A DNA stretch of 64,000 nt, taken from NCBI RefSeq assembly GCF_001418205.1, contig NZ_LIQF01000006.1, positions 62,001 to 126,000 on the forward strand. Reading direction: 5' to 3'. The notes below the pieces were generated by a model. That model was not told the DNA's origin. It worked only from the letters and a program-made list of their open reading frames with translations, and searched no databases. The stretch is from Marinomonas fungiae (GTDB taxonomy: Bacteria > Pseudomonadota > Gammaproteobacteria > Pseudomonadales > Marinomonadaceae). Below, in pieces: positions 25,577 to 32,966 of this stretch; the first letter of the stretch is position 1; each line of letters begins with the position of its first letter. A program made the translations under genes and the position numbers.

Positions 25577-25756
25577 TCACCAACTCAAGCGTGATGCTCG
25601 TTTTAGTGCCTTATTAATAAATTTTTTCTTTTCTAACTTGCTTCTTTCTTCAGAAAAATCAAGTACTTCTAGATTGGTTGATTTATATTTAAGTTCTTGT
25701 TTGTTCTTTGCAGCATCAGCGCTCTGATACTGAGCAAAATGTTCAACAATCGCCAT
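25577..25756 (-). CDS. 59-residue leader ORF upstream of avcD (possible AvcI-like RNA locus)
   Basis: The ORF starts at ATG 25756 with a strong AGGAGGGG ribosome binding site and codes for a 59-residue, highly charged protein beginning MAIVEHFAQYQSADAAKNKQ and ending KRASRLSW. I recognise no family. It is short enough to escape usual length cut-offs. It occupies the position where the described Vibrio system encodes AvcI, a short antitoxin RNA, so the function may lie in the RNA and the ORF may be a passenger. It has its own promoter upstream (25785-25812) and a perfect terminator after it. Confidence 0.6.
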   Translation of the reverse strand: MAIVEHFAQYQSADAAKNKQELKYKSTNLEVLDFSEERSKLEKKKFINKALKRASRLSW

Positions 25757-25778
25757 TCATCCCCTCCTAGGTTTATGG
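25577..25778 (-). ncRNA. Candidate AvcI-like antitoxin RNA
   Basis: This region runs from the predicted transcription start (about 25778) through the 59-codon ORF to the terminator hairpin, giving a discrete RNA of about 200-235 nt directly upstream of avcD. The position matches the toxin-inhibiting RNA of known AvcID modules. I inferred this from position and from promoter/terminator signals, not from sequence similarity. Confidence 0.4.
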
Positions 25779-25784
25779 GCGCAG

Positions 25785-25812
25785 ATAGTACCTGATGGTA
25801 TCCTTTAGTCAA
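25785..25812 (-). promoter_or_regulatory. Promoter of the avcD leader
   Basis: On the minus strand it reads TTGACT, a 16-nt spacer, then TACTAT. This is a good sigma-70 promoter, about 30 bp before the ribosome binding site of the 59-codon ORF. Confidence 0.6.
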
Positions 25813-25953
25813 GTGACTTTACCCACCTCTTGATACTAGTATACAGAAATGTTCTTTGTCCACATCCCAAAAGCCACATAGTTGCCTTTCAATGCTTTCA
25901 AGCTACTGGGGGCAGATGAAAAATTCACTCCTACAAGAGCCATTTAGCGGTAT

Positions 25954-26037
25954 GCCATGCATTTCATTTGCGCTGACGCGTCGGTTGTGAGGCACGAACC
26001 GAGACAGGCACAAGCAAATTGAATTGCATGGAATGGC
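25954..26037 (+). repeat. Dispersed palindromic repeat, copy 1
   Basis: An 84-bp element has terminal inverted arms (CCATGCATTTCATTTG against CAAATTGAATTGCATGG) and an internal core containing GACGCGTC and the hairpin CGGTT-N10-AACCG. A second copy in opposite orientation is at 61895-61984. It is non-coding and lies between avcD and trpB. Confidence 0.75.
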
Positions 26038-26215
26038 GCAGCAATGCGGTTGGTGAGGCTGAAGCTGATTATCAGCAGCCTAGAAATATCTCCTAGATAG
26101 CAGATTGATCCCTCGGGGACCGAGGTCCTACAGCTTTGCTACTTCGGTTTGTTGTGGAGGTTGATAGTTTGGTCGCGGGTCGAGGACCGCTCCTACGGGT
26201 GAATTTTGCATGAAC
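26038..26215. other. Intergenic repeat-like region
   Basis: This region contains GC-rich degenerate repeats (CCTCGGGGACCGAGG, GGGTCGAGGACCGC) typical of decayed repeat elements. No ORF is supported. The trpBA promoter region begins at its right end. Confidence 0.35.
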
Positions 26216-26299
26216 TTAATAACTAAACGATATGGTAAATAAAAAGGGTTGACGGTGGGCTTTTTCTCTATTAATTTTACTTTATCGTTTAGTTATTAA
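26216..26299 (+). promoter_or_regulatory. trpBA promoter flanked by a 17-bp inverted repeat
   Basis: TTGACG (26249-26254), a 17-nt spacer and TAATTT (26272-26277) form a good sigma-70 promoter. It is bracketed by a perfect 17-bp inverted repeat: TTAATAACTAAACGATA at 26216-26232 and TATCGTTTAGTTATTAA at 26283-26299. The repeats are probable sites for a regulator of trpBA; no TrpI or TrpR gene is in the window. Confidence 0.65.
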
Positions 26300-26343
26300 T
26301 TTTGATGCCAAAGAGGCATTGTTTCATCCGATAGGAGTCTTTC

Positions 26344-27609
26344 ATGCAAAGCAATAATGGTTACTACGGTGAGTTTGGCGGGAGTTACATCCCTGAGATT
26401 CTCTACTCTAGCCAGCAGCAAATTCTTCACGCTTTTGAAGAAGCTAAGAACGATCCAGCGTTTATTGCGGAGTTGAAGGACACTTGGCAGAACTATTCTG
26501 GCCGCCCTACGCCGTTGACCTTCTGTAAGAACCTGACAGATCACTTCGGTGGCGCTCAGATTTACCTAAAACGCGAAGACTTAAATCAGTCTGGCGCGCA
26601 TAAGATGAACAACGTGATCGGCCAAGCGCTGTTGGTGAAGCGTATGGGTAAAAAGCGTGTGATCGCGGAAACCGGTGCTGGTCAGCATGGTGTAGCGACG
26701 GCGTTGATCGCGGCGCGTTTAGGCCTGGAATGTACTATTTACATGGGTGCAAAAGACGTGAAACGTCAGTACCCGAACGTATTCTGGATGAAGCAGTTGG
26801 GCGCGACGGTTGTGCCGGTAGCAGAAGGCGCGCAGACACTGCGCGACGCCCTAGATGAAGCATTACGTGACTGGTCTTCAAGCCATGAAGACAGCCACTA
26901 CCTGATCGGTACGACTTGTGGTTGTGCGCCATTCCCAGAAATGGTGGCATTCTTCCAGTCGGTGATCGGTGAAGAAGTGAAAGAGCAAAGTATGGCGCAG
27001 TTTGGCCAATACCCTGATCGCTTATATGCGTGTGTCGGTGGCGGTTCCAATGCCTGTGGTTTGTTCTTGCCATTCCTAGAGGAAAAAGAAGTAGAAATGT
27101 TCGGCGTGGAAGCTGGCGGTAAAGGTCTTGAGCTAGGCCAACACTCGATCCGTTTGTCGAACGGTTTGGGGCAAAAAGGCATCGCGCAAGGTTTTGCAAC
27201 CATGTTCTTACAAGATGAAAACGGTCAGTTACAAGAAACACATTCTATCGCTGCGGGTCTAGATTACGTGGGCGTGTCCCCCATCATTGCTCACTTGGCA
27301 CAAGAAGGTCGCATTCAGATGACCTATGCCATGGACGACGAAGTGGTAGAAGCGTGTGCTTTGTTGCTGAAAAAAGAAGGCATTATTCCAGCATTGGAAT
27401 CATCGCACGCCCTTGCGGGTGCGTTTAAAGATGCGCCAAATCTGCCAAAAGAGTCACGTATCGTGATCAACTTGTCAGGTCGTGGCGATAAAGACATCTT
27501 TAACATCGCCAAAGCGATGAACGATGCAACCTTCCCTGATTTCTTGGAAGATTATCTAGCCGATTACAACGAACACCTGTCAGAAAACAATAACCAAGGG
27601 GAAGCGTAA
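26344..27609 (+). CDS. trpB: Tryptophan synthase beta chain
   Basis: This 421-residue PLP enzyme condenses indole with L-serine. Signature parts: the PLP lysine in NQSGAHKMNN (about 90), ETGAGQHGVATA, the phosphate-binding GGGSNACG, and the C-terminal VINLSGRGDKD. The N-terminal NGYYGEFGGSYIPEIL is typical of TrpB1. An AGGAG ribosome binding site precedes the ATG. It is translationally coupled to trpA, two bases after its stop, and the alpha2beta2 complex channels indole. Its promoter is flanked by a 17-bp inverted repeat. The length is slightly above the usual ~400 because of a C-terminal tail. Confidence 0.97.
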   Translation: MQSNNGYYGEFGGSYIPEILYSSQQQILHAFEEAKNDPAFIAELKDTWQNYSGRPTPLTFCKNLTDHFGGAQIYLKREDLNQSGAHKMNNVIGQALLVKRMGKKRVIAETGAGQHGVATALIAARLGLECTIYMGAKDVKRQYPNVFWMKQLGATVVPVAEGAQTLRDALDEALRDWSSSHEDSHYLIGTTCGCAPFPEMVAFFQSVIGEEVKEQSMAQFGQYPDRLYACVGGGSNACGLFLPFLEEKEVEMFGVEAGGKGLELGQHSIRLSNGLGQKGIAQGFATMFLQDENGQLQETHSIAAGLDYVGVSPIIAHLAQEGRIQMTYAMDDEVVEACALLLKKEGIIPALESSHALAGAFKDAPNLPKESRIVINLSGRGDKDIFNIAKAMNDATFPDFLEDYLADYNEHLSENNNQGEA

Positions 27610-27611
27610 GC

Positions 27612-28397
27612 ATGAGTCAGTTAGCACAATACATCGCTGAAAAGCGTCAGCAAAAGCCGATTTTGTCCATGACGCATGTGGTTTACGGCTACCCATCGGT
27701 AAAAGAAAGTTTGGATTGGATGGCAACGCTTCTAGAAGCGGGCGCGGACTTTATCGAAGTGCAGTTTCCGTTCTCTGATCCAGTGGCTGACGGCCCGACT
27801 ATCGTGGCGGCCTGTCACGGTGCCCTGCACGATCAAACCTTAACGGTTGAGCAGTGCCTAAAAGACATCGGTCAGCTCGGTCGTGATTTCCCACAAGCGC
27901 GCATTGCCTTGATGAGTTATTTGAATCCAATGTACCGCTACGGTTTGGAAAAGCTGGTGAAACGCTGCGCCGAGGAGAACATTCTTGGTTTGATCTTGCC
28001 AGATCTACCGTATGAGCAAGCGGGCGAATTGCGCGAGTACTGTAACGCCCACGGCGTTGATCCAGTATGGCTAGTGACGCCTGTGACGCCAAAAGATCGT
28101 TTGGCGTTCCTAGCCAGTGAAGCGCGCGGATTCTTGTACTGTGTGGCGCGCTCGGGCGTCACCGGTAACTCGAACCACAATGGTAAACAGCAGTCGTTAG
28201 ACGACTACCTGGCAGAGATTAATGAGCATACTAACGCCCCAATTGGCGTGGGGTTTGGTATCCGTGAAAAAGCCCATGTGGACGCGCTAAAAGGCAAAGC
28301 CGATGTGGCAATTATTGGTTCTGCCCTGCTGGATGCGTACAACAAAGGCGGTAAAGAAGAAGGCTTAAAGCTGTTTAATAGCCTGTTTAACGCTTAA
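27612..28397 (+). CDS. trpA: Tryptophan synthase alpha chain
   Basis: This 261-residue TIM-barrel protein cleaves indole-3-glycerol phosphate to indole. Diagnostic segments are the catalytic glutamate in GADFIEVQFPFSDPVADGP (with the aspartate of SDPVADGP), LMSYLNPMYRYG, ILPDLPYEQ, YCVARSGVTG and GVGFGIRE for phosphate binding. Its start lies just after trpB, so the two are one operon. A terminator follows 20 bp after the stop. Confidence 0.97.
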   Translation: MSQLAQYIAEKRQQKPILSMTHVVYGYPSVKESLDWMATLLEAGADFIEVQFPFSDPVADGPTIVAACHGALHDQTLTVEQCLKDIGQLGRDFPQARIALMSYLNPMYRYGLEKLVKRCAEENILGLILPDLPYEQAGELREYCNAHGVDPVWLVTPVTPKDRLAFLASEARGFLYCVARSGVTGNSNHNGKQQSLDDYLAEINEHTNAPIGVGFGIREKAHVDALKGKADVAIIGSALLDAYNKGGKEEGLKLFNSLFNA

Positions 28398-28418
28398 TAC
28401 AAAGCCACGAGTTATCCA

Positions 28419-28458
28419 TAAAAAAACGGAGTCTTGTTTAAAACATGGCTCCGTTTTT
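28419..28458. terminator. Bidirectional terminator between trpA and the DUF3999 gene
   Basis: AAAAACGGAG and CTCCGTTTTTT form a stem with an internal mismatch region and T/A runs on both sides. It serves the trpBA operon and the convergent DUF3999/DUF2339 operon. Confidence 0.75.
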
Positions 28459-28462
28459 TCGT

Positions 28463-29860
28463 TTATTTCTCAGCGTTTTCCTGAGGTAGCTGGCGCAATA
28501 GCTTGATCGCAAAGAACAGCAAGACTATCACCGCAATGGCCAAGCTTAGCCAAAACACTAAGTCCATCCAATTCTGCTGAGTCTGCTGCGCTTTAGGCAA
28601 ACGGATATTTTCCAGCGGTTTCAGCCCCAGCGCTGCCCATTCAACGTCGCTCTCCCCTAATAGTTGGCTAAACACACTGTTTGACGCATTTTGCTGCGGC
28701 ACTTCAGCTGTTTTCCCGATGCGATAAGGCCCATTGTTATTAGCGATAAATTGTAGGATTTGTTGCGGGTGGTGCAGGGTTATCTTTGGCGTTACTGTGT
28801 CTTGCAAGCCGTTACTGAGCTCTAGGCGCCAATAGGGATCGGCATTGGCGTCTATCTCAATGGCTTTGCTATGTTGCCACACATCCCCCACTTTGGCGTT
28901 AAACCAAACACCTAAGTAACGCTGTCGCCAATCACTCTGCGCAGCGGGTCGAGAATAGAGACGAACAGTATCCCCGAAGGTTGTTTTACCGAAATCCAAG
29001 CTTAGCTGTTGAATGGCCGCTTGATCATCACGCTGGTATTCCCAAGCACTCACTGGGCCATCATCCGTAATGAGTGAATCCTGCTGCTGGGCCAATGTGC
29101 CGGTCACTTGCCAACTTAAGAGTGGTGTCTGAGTAACGTCTTGTACAGGCTCGGCATGAATCGTCAACGGCTGCACGTCAGGCTGATCTGGGAACGCAAT
29201 TCGCAGAAACTCATATGGCTGTGATGTTAACGGGAGGTCGATCTTGTTGCGCACTAGGCTTTGTTCGCCTTGTTGAAGCTGAACTAAGGTGGTGCTGGAT
29301 AGGCTTCGCCAACGGTTCATATCATGGCTGCCACTGACCTCAACCACTAAATACTGGCTTGATGGATCGACCGCCCAACTCAGTTCAAGTCCTTTTAGTA
29401 CGCGTTCGTGTTCACGCATATCAATTAGATAGACATATTCATCTTTGGCTAGCTTGACATTACTAGGATCTAGGGAGATGGCAATAGACCCTTTATCAAT
29501 CTGTAGCTGAGTTTTTCCTTGTAATATGGCTCCAGTTAATGGCGTGCCGACCAGCACAGGGAAAAAATTCAGCGCTATGATTTCCGGCTTAGATTGTGTC
29601 TTTGACTCGGCCATGCGAATACGCGATGGCAACACCGCGCCTTCGCGATCCAGTACAACAATGTCTTTGAGTTGGGCGCTGTCCGTGTAGCGATAGATCT
29701 CAGCGGGTAAGGATGCTTCCAGATACACATCGGCAGAGTCAGAGACAGATTCGATGTCATAAAGTGCCGTAACCTCATCTTGGGCTAAAAGCGTGTAGCT
29801 ACCAAGTAAACCTAGCCATAAGGCTGACCATCGCACTGCGAGCATGGCGATTTTATTCAT
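28463..29860 (-). CDS. DUF3999 family membrane-anchored periplasmic protein
   Basis: The protein has 465 residues: a signal peptide (1-26, cleavage near LLA-QDE), a large beta-rich periplasmic domain with repeated discoidin-like strands (for example YLVVEVSGSHDMNRWRSL), and a single C-terminal membrane helix (about 430-455, LVFWLSLAIAVIVLLFFAIK) followed by a short basic tail. DUF3999 genes occur almost always next to DUF2339, as here, where the upstream gene overlaps by 4 bp. The function is unknown; a complex of both at the inner membrane is likely. The family is firm from this pairing and layout. Confidence 0.8.
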   Translation of the reverse strand: MNKIAMLAVRWSALWLGLLGSYTLLAQDEVTALYDIESVSDSADVYLEASLPAEIYRYTDSAQLKDIVVLDREGAVLPSRIRMAESKTQSKPEIIALNFFPVLVGTPLTGAILQGKTQLQIDKGSIAISLDPSNVKLAKDEYVYLIDMREHERVLKGLELSWAVDPSSQYLVVEVSGSHDMNRWRSLSSTTLVQLQQGEQSLVRNKIDLPLTSQPYEFLRIAFPDQPDVQPLTIHAEPVQDVTQTPLLSWQVTGTLAQQQDSLITDDGPVSAWEYQRDDQAAIQQLSLDFGKTTFGDTVRLYSRPAAQSDWRQRYLGVWFNAKVGDVWQHSKAIEIDANADPYWRLELSNGLQDTVTPKITLHHPQQILQFIANNNGPYRIGKTAEVPQQNASNSVFSQLLGESDVEWAALGLKPLENIRLPKAQQTQQNWMDLVFWLSLAIAVIVLLFFAIKLLRQLPQENAEK

Positions 29861-32607
29861 GAGAACTGCTCCCGATTATCCGACTCAGGCTCTGTTGGAG
29901 CACGACTTGGAATCGGTGATAAATAACCGATCAGTAACATGAGCCCGCCTACCACCATAAAAGAAACAATACGCGTTAGGTTTCCGCTATCTTGTAGATC
30001 GATGGTAAAAAGCTTTAATAGCACTACCCCCAGTACGCTGACACCCAGCAGCCATACATTACGGCTTTGCTGACGACGGGAAACATTCATGATCACTAAG
30101 GCACATAGACTCCACAATATCGACAGAGACATCTGTACCGTGTCGGATTGCCACAGCGCCTGTGCGTTGTAAGGGACCTCAATAAAGTGATGCAGGCCCC
30201 TAAGTAAAACAAGGTTGAGCCAAACAAACCCTAGCACCAGCGGCACCGACATGATCAATTCCTGTCTAACGGCCTTAGTTGCCATGATATTTTGTTGGAC
30301 AGCGTAGGCCATTAAAATCACCAGCGCTAATTGAGCCAAATCCACCGGGTTAAGGATCGGTAGATGGAACCATTGAGTTGCGCCAGAGTTAACGCTCGCT
30401 CCAAAAAACCAAAGCAAGAGCATTAATACCAAAGGAACAGGCACCCAATCTTTGTAAACGGAGCGATGTTGTACCATCGGCCACATATCGCGCTTTAACA
30501 GCTTCATAAGTAACAACAAGGGACCAGCAAAGACCGCAAACCAAACTAGTATCGAGGTGATATCGCTCCAATGCTGTCTGTTTTGATACCAGCTTACCTC
30601 CCAGATTAAAGCCAGCCATAGCCCCCATACGGTGAGTGCGTGCCAGCCTTTCACCAGTATTTCGGTCGATTTCGATGCTGGACTTTCTGCATGCTGCTTG
30701 CCTTTCAGCCACAGGAAGTAATATTGCACACCAGCGAATAGAGCAAATGCCAGCCCGCCCAAATTTTGGAAAGGATGCAGCGAACCGCCATCAAACATTG
30801 AGACAACAAAGCTTACAGTGCTCCAGAGCACCACGAGCGGCAACAAACTGTAAGCGGCATTTAATACATTAGGCCAATGCAAACGACGACTGAGCAGCAG
30901 GCAAGCCGCCGAAGACAAGGAGATAAACAAGATAATCCCAGAGAATAAGTATTCATGGGACACCTCATTGACGATCTTGATACTTCCCGCCACATACCAC
31001 CATGCTAGCCCTATCAGAATAGACAGGCTTTCTAGAGGCATTTCATAGTGAGTCAATACGGTACGATGCCGTTGCAGAATCAGACCAATACAAAACGCCG
31101 CCAGCGCCAAGATAACTAAGCTCAGTACCTGATCGGCGATTATCTGCAAGCCGGAGAGATAAAAGTGTCCGTTCGCATGTAACGCTACCGCACCAGCCAT
31201 ATAAAGCACATAACCCGCGGCTCGCGCCAACCAACGCTGCTGTCGTGCGCCAATCCAGACAAGCCCGGCAGCTTCAATACACCAGGTGGCCGAGGTCCAG
31301 CTGGCATCCAGTGCCAGAGGGACGGCAAGGGTCAAGAAGATAATCCCTAACGCGATAAAACACTCACTCAATAAACGATGGGACTGCTGATATTTCTTCA
31401 TTAGAAGCGCTGCCAGCGCAAGATAAAGAGCCGCAAGAATCACGGCACTGATCGGCAAGCCATACTCGGAATCTTTGAGCAATAAAGTTTGCAAACCAAA
31501 GGCTACCATCGGTAAACCAAACACCAAACTGCCATCCACTAAACCCGTCAGTTTCGGTGGTTGCTTGGTGGAGAACAGCACTGAGACCGTCAGATACAGT
31601 AAAAAGAAGGCCACCAGAAATGGCTGTGTCGAGCTGTAAAACTGCGGCTGATAACTTTGCACACTCCAAAGAGACGTGATCACAAAGGTAAATAAGAAAC
31701 CGATCCAATTCAGCAAGCGCCAAGCTTTAAACCAAGCAATCGCCAAGATGCCGAGGTTTAGTAGCAGGTAAAAGCTAAACAGCGCCACATGGTTACCTGA
31801 GCCATCGGAAGTCAGTATCGGCGCGAGAAAGCCACCAATGGTCGCCATAGTCACGAGCCCTTGGGCATTTTGTAACACTGCCAAGGCCACACCAAAAACG
31901 ACAATCACCGTCATTAGGCCGAAGGTCATGGTGGTCGACATCAAGTCGTAAAACTTACCCGCCGCGAAAATGGTGAGATACAAGGCGGCGATACCTCCAC
32001 CCTGCAATATCAGGCCATAACCATGGTGCCGATCTCGGGTAAACCAACCTATTACCAACAGTGCAGTGGCAATCAGCGCAATGACTGTCAGACGCATTTC
32101 AATTGGGAACAGACCTGCACTGGATGCGTATTTAGCTAAAAAGCTCAGACCAAAAAACAACACCAACATGCCCACACGCACCACGGGATTACCTTGGGTA
32201 AAGAAGCGGCGCACCTGCTCAGTCAGCTTGTTAAAAAATTGTAGACTATTTGCCTCTTTATCGACTTGGCGATCCTTGGCAAAACGCTTATCCCGCCAGC
32301 GATCAGCTTCTTGAGCGGCTTCAGTTCGAGGAGTAATCTGTTGAGCATTGGGTAAATCAGACAGAGGAGCTTTTGCGACAGGCGCCGTCTGTGTTTCCCT
32401 AGAGGTCCCCACTTCAGGTCGTTTAATCTGGGCACTCGTTTGTAAACGAGAGACTTCTCTTTCTAAGCCTTTAACACGATCGGATAACTGCCAGACCTGC
32501 CCTAGCGAAAGCCCTATCAGACCACCAAACAGCCAGCCAAACGGGTCTGATAAATAGGCCATTCCAGTAAAGAGGCCGATAATGGTCGTGACTATGATTT
32601 TACCCAT
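29857..32607 (-). CDS. DUF2339 family polytopic membrane protein
   Basis: The ATG at 32607 (MGKIIVTTIIGLFTG) is chosen over the longer frame to 32694 because AAGGAAAGGA lies 7 nt upstream of it, giving 916 residues. It has an N-terminal hairpin of two helices, a short coiled segment (LSDRVKGLEREVSRLQTS), a charged linker, then more than 20 membrane helices starting near QVRRFFTQGNPVVRVGMLVL, a typical DUF2339 motif. It is in an operon with DUF3999 (4-bp overlap). The function is unknown; the pair is widespread in marine proteobacteria. The extreme helix count suggests a transporter or membrane scaffold, but that is only an inference. Confidence 0.85.
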   Translation of the reverse strand: MGKIIVTTIIGLFTGMAYLSDPFGWLFGGLIGLSLGQVWQLSDRVKGLEREVSRLQTSAQIKRPEVGTSRETQTAPVAKAPLSDLPNAQQITPRTEAAQEADRWRDKRFAKDRQVDKEANSLQFFNKLTEQVRRFFTQGNPVVRVGMLVLFFGLSFLAKYASSAGLFPIEMRLTVIALIATALLVIGWFTRDRHHGYGLILQGGGIAALYLTIFAAGKFYDLMSTTMTFGLMTVIVVFGVALAVLQNAQGLVTMATIGGFLAPILTSDGSGNHVALFSFYLLLNLGILAIAWFKAWRLLNWIGFLFTFVITSLWSVQSYQPQFYSSTQPFLVAFFLLYLTVSVLFSTKQPPKLTGLVDGSLVFGLPMVAFGLQTLLLKDSEYGLPISAVILAALYLALAALLMKKYQQSHRLLSECFIALGIIFLTLAVPLALDASWTSATWCIEAAGLVWIGARQQRWLARAAGYVLYMAGAVALHANGHFYLSGLQIIADQVLSLVILALAAFCIGLILQRHRTVLTHYEMPLESLSILIGLAWWYVAGSIKIVNEVSHEYLFSGIILFISLSSAACLLLSRRLHWPNVLNAAYSLLPLVVLWSTVSFVVSMFDGGSLHPFQNLGGLAFALFAGVQYYFLWLKGKQHAESPASKSTEILVKGWHALTVWGLWLALIWEVSWYQNRQHWSDITSILVWFAVFAGPLLLLMKLLKRDMWPMVQHRSVYKDWVPVPLVLMLLLWFFGASVNSGATQWFHLPILNPVDLAQLALVILMAYAVQQNIMATKAVRQELIMSVPLVLGFVWLNLVLLRGLHHFIEVPYNAQALWQSDTVQMSLSILWSLCALVIMNVSRRQQSRNVWLLGVSVLGVVLLKLFTIDLQDSGNLTRIVSFMVVGGLMLLIGYLSPIPSRAPTEPESDNREQFS

Positions 32608-32966
32608 TCGATCATTCCTTTCCTTGTGCATACGATCTGCTGCTGAATTCTTCATCCGGCAGAATTGGAACTTAGTTGGCTCATTAGCCGACAAGCACAG
32701 CGGCGCAATCTACCACAATACGAGCAGTTTCAATAGCTATGAAATCCTTTAGGGTTAGCATTGCTTACACATATATAACCCATTGGGAATATCAACGCTG
32801 GAAACCGCGTTAGGAAGACTCTCTATCGGGAAAAAGACATATAAGGCTCAGCTGCGTTACCTTAATGACCAGTAACGGTTTAATGCTGATGGATGATTGC
32901 GGCAGGAATATTTGCCAGCAAAGCCGGGCTGGTATCGCAGCGCCGGCTATACACTGCAGAGATATA
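32608..32966. other. Intergenic region with a GC-rich hairpin
   Basis: The DUF2339 promoter should lie at the left. At 32922-32948 AGCCGGGCTG and CAGCGCCGGCT form a strong hairpin, 20-45 bp after the chemoreceptor stop. It is followed by TTT on the minus strand, so it may be a weak terminator for that gene. No ORF is supported. Confidence 0.45.

Noticed and set aside
25506-25727. Open frame of 73 codons on the plus strand upstream of avcD.
   Set aside because: It is antisense to the better supported 59-codon ORF and the hairpin, and has no ribosome binding site.
26344-28397. A Trp-codon leader peptide attenuator before trpB.
   Set aside because: No short ORF with tandem Trp codons nor terminator/antiterminator pair was found between the promoter and trpB.
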